64,000 nt of DNA from Bacillota bacterium (GCA_023418475.1 JAEZZO010000080.1:116403-180402), one strand, 5' to 3'; numbered from the stretch's first letter, positions 44,720 through 54,449 are shown. Notes: generated by a model not told the origin, from the letters alone. A program made the numbers and translations.

Positions 44720-47101
44720 TTACTTATTTCCAAAGATATGCCGGTAATAATCCAGCTTCAAAATCGATTGTGCTACATTGAACTTATTCTTTACATTTTT
44801 ATTCATATTGCTGATATAGTCCTCCGGAAGAGAATCCTGTGTGAGAATGGTAGCTTCCCCCGTAGCAGCATTATACATCACCTTATCCGTTATATAGCTG
44901 CGGTTTGATAAAATAACAAGCGGTGGAGCATCAGACAGAATATCCTGCCCCATGAGTAGTCTTGAATCATAGTCTAAGCCAAACAGATTGGATAGCGTTG
45001 GAAGAATATCAAGGCTTGAACATGGTTTGTCAATTTCAATATTTTTCTTCATTCCTTCACACCATAGGATGAATTTATTTCTATAGATTTCAAAATATGG
45101 GTCAACCACATGACCGGCAGCTTCATCGATAATGCTTTTATTCCAGGCATAAGGATAATGATCTGCACTGAGTGCAATCACGGTACGATCTGCAACACCT
45201 GCTTCTTCAAGCTTTTTGATCAGCTGCGCTAACGCTTTGTCAAGCTCAATCTGACAGGCAATGTAAGCTTTTACATCATCCGAATAGGGGAGATCCTCTA
45301 CAAGCGCTCTATTCTTACTGGACATATAGTTACCTGCAAAGGAGTAATTCATATGACCGCTGACCGTAAGATAATACACGTGAAATTGTTTTTCCTTCAC
45401 ATATTCGTCCACCGTGGCATTAATCATTTCAAGATCCGATTCCGGCCAGGTATCCGGATGTTCCAGCTTAAGTCCATTGCCTTTAGCTTTGAAAATATAT
45501 CCAAGATTAGGGTGTGTCTCATTTCTCTGATAATACGTATAGGTATGATCGTGATATGCCTTGCTTGCGACACCAAGCTTATCAAATTGATTTCCTAAGG
45601 CAAACGGCCAGAGATTTTTCCTTCCGCGATACATGCTTCGGGTCCCTGTCGGAATCAAACCGGTGAGTGCCACATATTCTCCATCACTGGTACTGGTCTG
45701 CCAGAGAGGTGTATAAAAATTGTGAAATACGAAGCCTTCTCGCGTTAATTTATATAATGTCGGTGTTTTTTCCTTACTTACCGCAAACGGTGAAAAGCCT
45801 TCCGCTGTAATTTGTATCAGATTATAACCTTTAAACATTCCTGTATATTTATTTTTATTTGTTGGTGCAACGGAAGCAAAATAATTATCCAGCGTCTGAA
45901 ATGCTTCATTGGTCTCACTTTGCCCAATAGCATTAAAATCAATGTTCATACAATTAGGAGATGTGTCTATCTGCTGCGGAGCAAGAGCCGGAGTAACCTT
46001 TGGTTCCCCTGAATTATTTGTGGTGCTGCTATTATCCGTATCGGCTGGAGCCTTCGTCGTGTTAATAGGAATCTTTGTAACAGTTTTTATACCAGATGGT
46101 TCAACAAGTACCACATCGTCCTTGCCACCAACAAGTCTTGCTATATCCATTCTGGTCATTGTAGTAATTCCAAGCTCTTTTCCGCATAGATCCTGGATTT
46201 TCGATTTATGGTATAAATCATAAGGAGAATAATCTCCCTTTCCAAAAAGGAGCAGTGCAACCAACGCAACTACATGGAAAATAACCGTCGATCCTAGCAA
46301 TATTCCTTGTAATTTGAAGCCTCTTCTGGAGAAGTCAAATTCCTTTACAAAAAGTGCCGTAAAAATGAGCGGAAAGAAAAGCAAGAGAATTCCGATTGCA
46401 TTAGCCTTCACTGCAACTGTCGCATCTGAACCAAAGTTAGAAATTGCATCACCTGCCATCCCCAGTGATTGAAAGGAAAAATATACTTTGAAAATATAGT
46501 AATAAACCAGCTGTACAGAGAATAAAAAGCAATTTATACCAATAATAAACAACAAAAGAATTTTATTCATAAGCGGTCCAAAGAAACCTGTAATAAATCC
46601 GATTAAAATTCCTATTGGTATTGCAAACAGCAGAGGATATATTATTTTTATGTCAATCGCCTGGTAAATCAGTATATGGAAGGTTATTTCAAGGTAAAAT
46701 AAAGATGCAATAATAAACAACAATGGATATATAAGGTTACCCCAGGAGATATCAACATATCCGTTCCAGGTATTCTCAATATTATGGTGTATTTTTCCCA
46801 AACCTTTCCGGGAGAAAGGTTTTTTTGCATCCCCGGGAAGGGTATTCCTACGGATCTCACCAGGTAAAGAATTCTTTACTGGAGTATTCACTTTATCATT
46901 ACCGTCATTCATAGAAAAGAAATCCTTATCATCATTTTCACTCCTCAAGGTATCTATATTCATCTTTTCCGTATTTATGTAATATTCCGCATTCGGAACA
47001 TTATAGTCCTCATAGGTAGTATTAAAATCAAAAACGTCGGTAAATTTCTCCGGCTCCTCTTCTTTTTTTCCATCCGGTAATTCGTGCAGATCCTTATTCA
47101 T
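44720..47101 (-). CDS. LTA synthase family protein (alkaline phosphatase superfamily)
   Basis: A 793-residue membrane enzyme. A cytoplasmic N-terminal extension of about 125 acidic residues (with paired NSLPGE/NTLPGD) precedes five membrane helices (about 125-285). After a linker comes the extracellular catalytic domain (about 420-760): metal ligand in ITAEGFSPFAV, nucleophile region QTSTSDGEYVALTGL, and C-terminal metal site ALSADHYPYAW. Family members polymerise glycerol phosphate onto lipid anchors or act as related phosphotransferases. The Lachnospiraceae-type long N-terminus is unusual relative to S. aureus LtaS. It begins 8 bases after the S66 gene, so the two are co-transcribed. Confidence 0.9.
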   Translation of the reverse strand: MNKDLHELPDGKKEEEPEKFTDVFDFNTTYEDYNVPNAEYYINTEKMNIDTLRSENDDKDFFSMNDGNDKVNTPVKNSLPGEIRRNTLPGDAKKPFSRKGLGKIHHNIENTWNGYVDISWGNLIYPLLFIIASLFYLEITFHILIYQAIDIKIIYPLLFAIPIGILIGFITGFFGPLMNKILLLFIIGINCFLFSVQLVYYYIFKVYFSFQSLGMAGDAISNFGSDATVAVKANAIGILLLFFPLIFTALFVKEFDFSRRGFKLQGILLGSTVIFHVVALVALLLFGKGDYSPYDLYHKSKIQDLCGKELGITTMTRMDIARLVGGKDDVVLVEPSGIKTVTKIPINTTKAPADTDNSSTTNNSGEPKVTPALAPQQIDTSPNCMNIDFNAIGQSETNEAFQTLDNYFASVAPTNKNKYTGMFKGYNLIQITAEGFSPFAVSKEKTPTLYKLTREGFVFHNFYTPLWQTSTSDGEYVALTGLIPTGTRSMYRGRKNLWPFALGNQFDKLGVASKAYHDHTYTYYQRNETHPNLGYIFKAKGNGLKLEHPDTWPESDLEMINATVDEYVKEKQFHVYYLTVSGHMNYSFAGNYMSSKNRALVEDLPYSDDVKAYIACQIELDKALAQLIKKLEEAGVADRTVIALSADHYPYAWNKSIIDEAAGHVVDPYFEIYRNKFILWCEGMKKNIEIDKPCSSLDILPTLSNLFGLDYDSRLLMGQDILSDAPPLVILSNRSYITDKVMYNAATGEATILTQDSLPEDYISNMNKNVKNKFNVAQSILKLDYYRHIFGNK

Positions 47102-47109
47102 TCCCTCTA

Positions 47110-48138
47110 TTACCTTCTTTCGAAACGAATATTTCCCTTTCCTCGAAAACTTCTTACTGCAGCAAAAGCTCCGTTTATCATCGTAAACTGGGGTGGTTTA
47201 TGCCCAATGTCAGCTTCCAGAATAATTGGTAATTGAAAGTCTCCAAGGACTGATAAGACAGCTTCCTCATAGGTTGTATCCGTATCTGTTCGAAACATTG
47301 CCGGTCTTCCAAACAAAAAACCGGCTGCATGATCAAACCATCCTGCTTCCTTTAATTGCCACAATCCTCTGGTTAAAGCTTCACTGCTAAGATCAAAGCT
47401 CTCAAAAAACCAGAGTATCTTATCTTCACGATACTTATGGATAAATTCTTTTGTCTTATCGAATCGGGTTCCAATAAGATTAAGAATTACATCCAGACAT
47501 CCTCCCAGTGCTCTTCCTTTTATTGTCAGTGCTTTTGACTGATCCCATCCAGAAGGATACAGATTATTCCACTCTACATCCTTTTCCAATTCAAACTCTT
47601 CATAACCGGTAATTCTCTTTTTAAAACCGTCCTGAAACTGTATGAAACTTTCCTGGGTCAAATCACAACCTTCCAAAAGTCTCACATTATCTGATAACGA
47701 GCTATGCCAGTTTTTCATACCGAAGGTGCCGAAATTATTCGCATATAAGGTTGCTATCTCAAGATTCGTCGTAATAGTGAAGAGGATACCTGTCGTATCA
47801 GAAAACCCCTGTATCCATTTTGGATTGGATCCTATTACATCAAAATCAAGATAGGATAGCATTTCCACCAGATAATCTCCTCCGCTGGCAGCAAAAATAA
47901 CCTTTACTTCGGAGTTTGAAAATAGCTGTAATAATTCCTTTGCTCTTGTCGAACCGTCAGAGCTCCTTCCTTTTGAACATTTTCTTACATTATCAGTTAC
48001 TATAACAGGATATCCCATTTCTTCAAAATGCTTTATTCCACTTTCCAGACGGATAAAATCCACTTCCGTATCAAAGCCTGCGGAGGTAGCAGTAACGCCA
48101 ATTTTGCACCCTATATGCAAATTATCCGGATATATCAT
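47110..48138 (-). CDS. S66-family peptidase-like protein (LD-carboxypeptidase/MccF fold), active serine not in the usual place
   Basis: A 342-residue cytosolic protein with the S66 layout: an N-terminal IGVTATSAGFD segment, a nucleophile elbow AASGGDYLVEMLSYLDFD near residues 83-98, GFSDTTGILFTI, and a C-terminal domain with FESFDLSSEALTRGLWQL, FLFGRP and DIGHKPPQ. The GH in the last motif is the catalytic His region. In LdcA and MccF the elbow reads GGY/DG/DS, with the nucleophile Ser where this protein has Leu90. GGAGATGAACA precedes the start. It is in one transcript with the LtaS-like gene, suggesting a wall-related role. Confidence 0.82.
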   Translation of the reverse strand: MIYPDNLHIGCKIGVTATSAGFDTEVDFIRLESGIKHFEEMGYPVIVTDNVRKCSKGRSSDGSTRAKELLQLFSNSEVKVIFAASGGDYLVEMLSYLDFDVIGSNPKWIQGFSDTTGILFTITTNLEIATLYANNFGTFGMKNWHSSLSDNVRLLEGCDLTQESFIQFQDGFKKRITGYEEFELEKDVEWNNLYPSGWDQSKALTIKGRALGGCLDVILNLIGTRFDKTKEFIHKYREDKILWFFESFDLSSEALTRGLWQLKEAGWFDHAAGFLFGRPAMFRTDTDTTYEEAVLSVLGDFQLPIILEADIGHKPPQFTMINGAFAAVRSFRGKGNIRFERR

Positions 48139-48291
48139 TGTTCATCTCCATTCTGGCTGACACGATTTTATCACGGTGGCAGCACGTAATTCAGGTATCT
48201 TTTGTATGTATTATCTCATTTTTTCAGACAATTATATCATTGCAGTAAAAATTTATCAATTAGTAATATGTTAAGTAAAATTCACTCCGCC

Positions 48292-48555
48292 CTACTTCGT
48301 AAGCTTATCAACAATATCCCGTATTTCCTGGAGCTTTTCCTCTGCATTGCCTGATTCTATTGCTTGCTTGACACACATATCAATATGGGCATGCAGAACC
48401 TCCCTGTTTGCTTTATGCAATATTGCTTCCGTAGCAATAATCTGATTGGAGATATCAATACAATAACGATCCTCTTCCATCATCTTTAAGATACCGTCGA
48501 TTTGTCCCCTCGCCGTCCGAAGTAATCTTCCGACTTTTTCCTTATCCGCTTTCAT
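48292..48555 (-). CDS. csoR: CsoR-family copper-sensing repressor
   Basis: An 87-residue all-helical repressor. The copper ligands C32, H57 and C61 (YCID..LHAHIDMC) have the CsoR spacing, which argues for Cu(I) rather than the nickel or sulfur-sensing relatives. MKADKEKVGRLLRTARGQIDG is the conserved first helix. It is the last gene of copA-copZ-csoR, and the likely operator is the palindrome at 51305-51328. Confidence 0.92.
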   Translation of the reverse strand: MKADKEKVGRLLRTARGQIDGILKMMEEDRYCIDISNQIIATEAILHKANREVLHAHIDMCVKQAIESGNAEEKLQEIRDIVDKLTK

Positions 48556-48626
48556 GCCTAACCTCTTTCTGCGCAGCGTGGCACTTTTTTTTTCTGTCTT
48601 TTTACTATGAATTCATCACGGGATGC

Positions 48627-48854
48627 TTATGAAAAAAGTCCCTTTTTTTCAATAAGAGATACCACTTCGTAACCAGCTTCCATAACAGCATCCTTTAGAA
48701 CCTGATCTGTTATCTCCTCACTAAGATTGATAACGGCTCTGTTCTTCTTTAATTCAACTTTAGCATTTACCCCTTCTATCGCATTTAGAGCCTTTTCTAC
48801 TCTTGCCTGACAGTGTTCGCAGCTCATCCCATTAATTTCCATTATCTTTTTCAT
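48627..48854 (-). CDS. copZ: Copper chaperone (HMA domain)
   Basis: A 75-residue heavy-metal-associated domain. The start is the ATG of MKKIMEING, about 7 bases after AAGAGGA; 23 upstream codons have no ribosome site. The metal motif GMSCEHC (C11, C14) binds Cu(I) for hand-over to CopA. It lies between copA and csoR, 71 bases before the latter. Confidence 0.93.
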   Translation of the reverse strand: MKKIMEINGMSCEHCQARVEKALNAIEGVNAKVELKKNRAVINLSEEITDQVLKDAVMEAGYEVVSLIEKKGLFS

Positions 48855-49015
48855 ATTTATCCTCTTTTCCGCACATTCTTTGTGCGCATATTTTATGCTT
48901 ATGTTAAGTTTACAACAAGGCATCGAAGTTTTGCACCATATAATACGAAGCTTCAGAATGATTTAGCTGAAAATTCATTTTTTTCAACCTATGTCATATT
49001 TTATTGATTCGATTT

Positions 49016-51289
49016 CTATATTTTATTTATCTTAAAAAACCGTAAGCGAAGTGCATTGGTTACTACAAAAAGTGAACTCAAGCTCATGGCAGCCGCACCA
49101 AACATAGGATTTAACTTCCAGCCGAGCTGCATATAAAAAACTCCTGCTGCCAAAGGAATTCCAAGTGCATTATAAAAGAATGCCCAAAATAGATTCTCTT
49201 TAATATTTTTGATGGTTGCATGGCTTAACCGGATTGCTTCCACAGCATCCTGCAGGCTGCTGTTCATAAGAACAACATCGGCTGCTTCTATAGCAATATC
49301 CGTACCTGCTCCAATTGCTATTCCTACATCGGCTCTGGCAAGTGCGGGTGCATCATTAATTCCGTCTCCAATCATTGCTACCTTACTTCCATTTTTCTGA
49401 ATTATACGTATCTGCGCCTCTTTATCCTGAGGGAGCACTTCTGCTACTACTTTATCAAGGGGAAGCTGCCTCTTTATTGCATTTGCCGTCTTCTCATTAT
49501 CTCCGGTCATCATAATTACAGAGATTCCCATCGCTTTTAACTCGCTTACTGCCCGACTGCTGCTATCCTTTATCGTATCGGCAGCGGATATTATGCCTAA
49601 CATTTCATTACCTTTTGCAAAATACAGAGGTGTTTTTCCCTCTTCAGCAAAAGTATCTGCGTTTTGTAAAAACCTATTCACGTTAATCTCATTTTCTTGC
49701 ATAAATTTTAAATTACCGGCATAATATTTTGTCTGATCAATCCACGCTTCAACTCCTTTTCCGGAAATTGATTTGAAGTCATATGCCATCGGCAGCACAA
49801 GTCCTTCCTCCCGTGCCTTTTCTGTAACAGCCTCTGCAAGAGGATGCTCTGACAGTTTCTCAATAGCAGCCGCTATTTTCAGTAGTTCTGTACTATCTAC
49901 CCCTCCAGCGGGCAAAATATCTGTTACTTTCGGTTTTCCTTCCGTTATCGTTCCCGTCTTGTCAAGAACAACGGTTTTAACACTATGAAGCAACTCGAGT
50001 GCTTCTGCTGACTTAAAAAGGATTCCGCTCTGTGCTCCTCTTCCTGTTCCAACCATAATGGCCACCGGTGTCGCAAGACCAAGTGCACAGGGACAGGAGA
50101 TCACCAGTACTGCAATCCCGATTGATAAGGCAAACTCAAAGCTGCTGCCCATCAATAACCAGATAATTACAGAAAACAATGCGACACCTATCACCACCGG
50201 AACAAAAATACTGCTTATTCTATCTGCCAGTTTCGAAATTGGTGCCTTTGAAGAACCGGCTTCTTCCATTAACCGAATTATTTGCGCTAGGGTAGTATCC
50301 TCACCGATTTTCTCTGCACGAAATTGAAAATATCCTGTTTTGTTAATTGTTGCAGCAATCACCTGATCACCCCTGCCTTTTTCCACCGGTATACTTTCTC
50401 CTGTCAAAGCAGACTGATCGAGCAAGGAGCTTCCTTCCAGAATAATTCCATCCACCGGAATACTCTCTCCTGGCTTTACTGCAATAATATCACCAATCAG
50501 AACCTCTTCCACCGGGATCTGCATTTCCCTGCCTTCCCGTAGTACCATCGCAGTTTTTGGAGCAAGATCCAATAACTTCGAGATTGCTTCCGAGGTTTTT
50601 CCTTTGGATCTGGCTTCAAGATATTTGCCTAAGGTGATAAGTGTTAATATTGTACCCGCTGATTCAAAATACAAATCATGCATATAACGCATCGTTATAT
50701 CTGCTTCGTTATGCCCCAAGCCATAACCAATCCTGTAAATAGCAAAGATTCCGTAAAGCAAAGCTGCCAGAGAACCTACTGCAATCAAGGAGTCCATATT
50801 CGGAGCTCTGCGAAATAATGCCTTGAATCCTACCTGATAATATTTACGATTTACAAAAACAATCGGTAAGACAAGTAATAGCTGTGTAAATGCATAAGTA
50901 ATTGCATTCGCTGCCCCGGTAAAACTCTTTGGCATAGGAAGCTCTGCCATATGTCCCATAGATACATAAAGAAGCGGAAGTAGAAAAGCAATGGAAATTA
51001 CGATACGTTTTTTCACCTGTTTCTCTGCTTCATCCACCGTCGGAACCACTTGCAGAGGCTTTTCCTGCATATTATGATTAATCCATTCAGATGCACCATA
51101 TCCGGCTGCTTCTACTGTCTTCCTGATGGTATTGGTTGTCTGGATGCTTTCATCATAATCTACAACCATACTGTTCGATAACAGATTTACGCTGACCGTA
51201 TTAACACCTTCCAGCTTTCCGACACACTTCTCCACATTTACTGAACAGGCAGAACATGACATTCCCGTAATGATGAATTTTTGATTCAT
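49016..51289 (-). CDS. copA: Copper-exporting P1B-type ATPase
   Basis: A 757-residue pump with one N-terminal HMA domain (GMSCSAC, C12 and C15), eight membrane helices, the actuator TGES motif (ALTGESIPVEKG), the transmembrane CPC metal site (VISCPCALGLATP), phosphorylation motif DKTGT, the HP motif (SEHPLAEAV) and the hinge GDGINDAPAL. The CPC motif and the copZ/csoR neighbours make Cu(I) the substrate. AAGGAGGAG lies 5 bases before the ATG. It is the first gene of the operon. Confidence 0.97.
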   Translation of the reverse strand: MNQKFIITGMSCSACSVNVEKCVGKLEGVNTVSVNLLSNSMVVDYDESIQTTNTIRKTVEAAGYGASEWINHNMQEKPLQVVPTVDEAEKQVKKRIVISIAFLLPLLYVSMGHMAELPMPKSFTGAANAITYAFTQLLLVLPIVFVNRKYYQVGFKALFRRAPNMDSLIAVGSLAALLYGIFAIYRIGYGLGHNEADITMRYMHDLYFESAGTILTLITLGKYLEARSKGKTSEAISKLLDLAPKTAMVLREGREMQIPVEEVLIGDIIAVKPGESIPVDGIILEGSSLLDQSALTGESIPVEKGRGDQVIAATINKTGYFQFRAEKIGEDTTLAQIIRLMEEAGSSKAPISKLADRISSIFVPVVIGVALFSVIIWLLMGSSFEFALSIGIAVLVISCPCALGLATPVAIMVGTGRGAQSGILFKSAEALELLHSVKTVVLDKTGTITEGKPKVTDILPAGGVDSTELLKIAAAIEKLSEHPLAEAVTEKAREEGLVLPMAYDFKSISGKGVEAWIDQTKYYAGNLKFMQENEINVNRFLQNADTFAEEGKTPLYFAKGNEMLGIISAADTIKDSSSRAVSELKAMGISVIMMTGDNEKTANAIKRQLPLDKVVAEVLPQDKEAQIRIIQKNGSKVAMIGDGINDAPALARADVGIAIGAGTDIAIEAADVVLMNSSLQDAVEAIRLSHATIKNIKENLFWAFFYNALGIPLAAGVFYMQLGWKLNPMFGAAAMSLSSLFVVTNALRLRFFKINKI

Positions 51290-51304
51290 ATACTCCTCCT
51301 TCCT

Positions 51305-51328
51305 ACACCCCTCCCTATAGGGGGGTGT
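51305..51328. promoter_or_regulatory. CsoR-type operator upstream of copA
   Basis: The palindrome ACACCCCTCCCTATAGGGGG continuing GTGT, a GC-rich arm pair around a TATA centre, matches the shape of CsoR sites. It lies just downstream of the copA -10, where a bound repressor would block transcription. Confidence 0.8.
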
Positions 51329-51338
51329 CTATATATGA

Positions 51339-51367
51339 AATATACTTCATTTTGTAAGGAATGTCAA
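51339..51367 (-). promoter_or_regulatory. Promoter of the cop operon
   Basis: TTGACA (51362-51367) and TATATT (51339-51344) on the minus strand, with a 17-base spacer. Confidence 0.75.
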
Positions 51368-52168
51368 GTACCAAACAATCCTGCAGCTTGTTCATTATTA
51401 TGCTGTTACTGTTCATAGGTCATATTCCGAGCTGTCCATGCGGTTAGACTTAAATAAGTTATTTGAGTCATCTGCATTTTATTATTCTCATCAGGCGATA
51501 CGCAAACACACAAAAAAAGACATAGCATAAGATAAAAGCACGTCCACTCATTTATTCAATATTTATTTATACAATAATAATATCTGTTAAACCTCTAAAT
51601 ATCCTTATCGATAGATTGCTTACATTTTTAGACATTACTACTCACAGCTTTGTTATGATCTGGAATCGTACTTTTTCTATTTCATAGAATTTTGCTTGCA
51701 ATGTTATCGCTGAAAAGATGTTTTTATTCCCTACATTCCCTTCAACAATGTATGTCCTTCATCGTCATAAAATGGCTGTGAATAGTAACATTAAGACAGA
51801 ATTTATTCGCATTATGATTAATTATTCTTGTGCATAATACTGCATAATTCCAGAGACTTAGGAAAGCCTTAATTAAGATATATGGCTTCACAGAATAATA
51901 AGTTCGAATATTCAGTACAAAAATTTTAATCAATTTAGTTTTACATTTTTATTAAAAAGCCAAGCTCAGCACTTATACCAGTATAAAATGTAATTCCGTG
52001 CTTCGTATTTCATCCATTAATGAATGATTTATTTCATATGACGAGTATATAATATACTAAATTATTATATTTCATTTCATATATTTATATATTATCACAT
52101 TTATTTACATTGTCAATTCTATTATTACACAATTTTGCCTAAATAATGTTATTTTTATCAAATTATTG
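51368..52168. other. 800-base gene-free region between copA and the exporter genes
   Basis: Strongly AT-rich with scattered stops in all frames; the longest frames (about 60 codons) have no ribosome site or recognisable product. I see no RNA gene or repeat in it. Confidence 0.45.
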
Positions 52169-52597
52169 TCATATTTTCTTTTTGTTAGTAATCACTCGAA
52201 AGAAGGTATCTATCACAAAAATACCCAAAGCAATTGACCCTGCCATCTTAAAGGTTTCAAAAAAATAGTTAACCGCACTTTCTGTCTGATTGTAAAAAAA
52301 GCTATATACAATATGATACATGCCGGCTCCCGGAACCAGCGGAATAATTCCCGGAATCAAAAACATCGTAACCGGTGTTTTATAGATGCGGGCCAGAATA
52401 TGAGCGATAAAAGCTACCAGGAGTGTAGCACAAAGATTTGCATTTGCCTTGTCATTCAAATTTTGATATACCAGTAAATAAATAAACCAACCGAGTGCAC
52501 CGGTCAATCCCGCCTGCAGAATATATTTTCTTGGAAGGTAAAAAAGAATAGAAAAAGCAGCCGTAGCAATAAAAGCACTTATAACCTGTATTATCAT
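52169..52597 (-). CDS. Threonine/serine exporter small subunit (DUF3815/ThrE_2)
   Basis: A 142-residue membrane protein with four to five helices, matching the C-terminal half of ThrE: SAFIATAAFSILFYLPRKYI and the conserved PVTMFLIPGIIPLVPGAGMY, then YSFFYNQTESAVNYFFETF. In Firmicutes ThrE is often split as here. The ATG overlaps the stop of the large subunit (ATGATA). Substrate is inferred from the family, since many members are untested. Confidence 0.87.
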   Translation of the reverse strand: MIIQVISAFIATAAFSILFYLPRKYILQAGLTGALGWFIYLLVYQNLNDKANANLCATLLVAFIAHILARIYKTPVTMFLIPGIIPLVPGAGMYHIVYSFFYNQTESAVNYFFETFKMAGSIALGIFVIDTFFRVITNKKKI

Positions 52598-53367
52598 AGC
52601 ATCAGTATCCTTTCCACCAGGCTAAAGAAACCCATTCCAAACCCAATTCCTATCGTTATTCCTACCGATATAATAAAAGCTTCCACTGCTCTGGCTGTTC
52701 CCGACATATAATCTCCCTGAAGTGTATCCCGTATAGCATTCGTGATGGGAATACCCGGTACCAAAGGCATAATAGAACCTATGATAATAATATCTGTATG
52801 TGTCCCCTTTATCAATCCGGAACAAATCATTGTGAAAAAAGCCATGGAGAAACTCGTCGCTGCATCAATCATGAAGGAGCTTCCTACGATTTTCTTTAAC
52901 AATCTGACCAACAAAACTATGATTAACCCATTTGCAGCAGCTATAATGCAATCTATTATTCCTCCACCAAACAATCCGGCAAAGCCCCCTGTCGATATAA
53001 CCGTAGCAATGGCTGTTATATACGCCGGATAAGTAACCCGTTTGCTGATATCTTTCAGTCTCTCACATGCCAGCTCAACGGAGATTACACCATCACAAAT
53101 ATCTCTGGATATCTGATTCACCTCATTAATTCTATTCAGATTGTTTGAACGGTTAATAATTCGCAGTACCTGCGTTAAAGGTTCTATCCCCGGATCAGAC
53201 ATCGTTGCCATAATGCCTGTTGTTGTAACATAGGTCTCAATCACTTCAAACTTAGAAGTTCTCATTATTCTGTTCATTGTATCTTCCACACGGAAGGTTT
53301 CAGCTCCACTTTGAGCCATAATTTCGCCGGCCAGCATTGCCGTCTTAAATAATGTTTTATAATTCAT
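52594..53367 (-). CDS. Threonine/serine exporter large subunit (DUF1212/ThrE)
   Basis: A 257-residue protein: a cytoplasmic N-terminal domain (LLAGEIMAQSGAETFRVEDTMNRI is the DUF1212 signature, residues about 12-35) and about five membrane helices, with IIIGSIMPLVPGIPITNAIRD mirroring the LVPG motif of the small subunit. It forms a two-gene operon with the downstream small subunit. The upstream spacer contains the 24-bp tandem repeat and an R1 half copy. Confidence 0.88.
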   Translation of the reverse strand: MNYKTLFKTAMLAGEIMAQSGAETFRVEDTMNRIMRTSKFEVIETYVTTTGIMATMSDPGIEPLTQVLRIINRSNNLNRINEVNQISRDICDGVISVELACERLKDISKRVTYPAYITAIATVISTGGFAGLFGGGIIDCIIAAANGLIIVLLVRLLKKIVGSSFMIDAATSFSMAFFTMICSGLIKGTHTDIIIIGSIMPLVPGIPITNAIRDTLQGDYMSGTARAVEAFIISVGITIGIGFGMGFFSLVERILML

Positions 53368-53465
53368 GTTCGTCTCCCGCTATAAAACACATCTATTTCA
53401 TAACTCCATTGTTATGTTTTGTATAGCATTCTTATGATGTTTCATAATTTTTCATTATGTTTTAC

Positions 53466-53575
53466 AAAGCTTCCTTAATTATGTCTTAAAAAGCTTTCCT
53501 TATTATATCTTTAAAAGCTCTCCTTATTATATCTTAATTAGCTTTCCTTAATTATACTTATAAAGCTTTATTCTG
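53466..53575. repeat. 24-bp tandem repeat, about 4.5 units
   Basis: Units of the pattern AAAGCTTTCCTTATTATATC TTA begin near 53467, 53491, 53515 and 53540, with one to four changes each. A partial TAAAGCTTTATT closes the array. It is AT-rich and lies between the ThrE-type operon and the isomerase gene. Confidence 0.85.
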
Positions 53576-53583
53576 TGTTCAAC

Positions 53584-53616
53584 CTAATAAAAGCCTAGAA
53601 TTAATTTGCCGGGTTA
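53584..53616. repeat. R1 half copy
   Basis: TAATAAAAGCCTAGAATTAA then TTTGCCGGGTTAA match the left half of R1; the right half is missing, and the isomerase stop follows. Confidence 0.55.
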
Positions 53617-53636
53617 ACTATTATCTGTTTCAATCC

Positions 53637-54449
53637 TTAAATATCAGCACTGATCTGTTTGAGCCATTTAGCAGATTTTTGCATATCCTCCAGTTGATTT
53701 TGCGAACCAAAGTGTTCAATGGCCAGGGTACCTTGATACCCATTGTCAATTAGTCTCTGACAGATACTTTGCATCGGTATGCATCCCTCTCCGACCGCGC
53801 TGGAATAAAGCTTTCTTCCCTTTATGGTAAGTTTCGGTGTTTCTCCCTCTTTCACAGAGAGGGATCGATCTTTCATGTGTACATGTCCGATATATGGCAA
53901 TAATAGTGTCAATGCCTCTTCTGCATCCTCTTCATTATATAGAAAATTTCCTGTGTCAAACGCACAGCCTAGCTCCGGAATCTCCTTCAGGAAGAAGTAA
54001 AGATCTTTCAGGGTTGAATATGGTGCACGCTGATCATCATAATCTTCCATATAAACCTTTACACCTTTGCTTTTCGCATAGGAGCAGGCAGCACGGACTG
54101 CTTCAATTTGTTGATTAATTACTAAATCCCGATTATCCGTATCCTTTATAAATCCCGGTACAAGAAGCACCTTTTCTACTCCTGTCCTCACTGCAAGATC
54201 AATAAGATCAAAACCCTGTCTGAAATCATTACTGTGTCCCAAATCAGAATGAGCGCAGATACAGCTGATCGTCATGCCGGCTTTTTGAAGTTCCGCACTA
54301 ATCTCTACTTCTGCAGTTTTTAAATTTGCTGCATCAATTTCTACTGCCTGTATACCGTTTTCTCTGGCTATTACCAGTACTTCAGCCAAAGTTTTGCCAC
54401 TCTGTACAGCAGCTTCCTCAATATGATTATAAAATATCGATATTTTCAT
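53637..54449 (-). CDS. Sugar phosphate isomerase/epimerase family protein (TIM barrel)
   Basis: A 270-residue TIM barrel of the AP-endonuclease-2-like superfamily. The start is the ATG of MKISIFYNH, just after the shared leader GGAAAGGGCATGGTTATT; the longer open frame upstream is leader. Metal ligands typical of the group are visible: Glu in VYMEDYDDQ, Asp in CAFDTGNFLY, His in HVHMKDRSL and Glu in LAIEHFG. The substrate is unknown. It lies between the exporter operon and the XRE gene, on its own transcript. Confidence 0.85.
   Translation of the reverse strand: MKISIFYNHIEEAAVQSGKTLAEVLVIARENGIQAVEIDAANLKTAEVEISAELQKAGMTISCICAHSDLGHSNDFRQGFDLIDLAVRTGVEKVLLVPGFIKDTDNRDLVINQQIEAVRAACSYAKSKGVKVYMEDYDDQRAPYSTLKDLYFFLKEIPELGCAFDTGNFLYNEEDAEEALTLLLPYIGHVHMKDRSLSVKEGETPKLTIKGRKLYSSAVGEGCIPMQSICQRLIDNGYQGTLAIEHFGSQNQLEDMQKSAKWLKQISADI

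Noticed and set aside
51742..51933. A 63-codon minus-strand frame in the 800-base gap near copA
   Set aside because: No ribosome site, AT-driven composition and no recognisable product.
53466..53575. Possible CRISPR array
   Set aside because: The units are head-to-tail without spacers and are only 24 bp; no cas gene is in the window.
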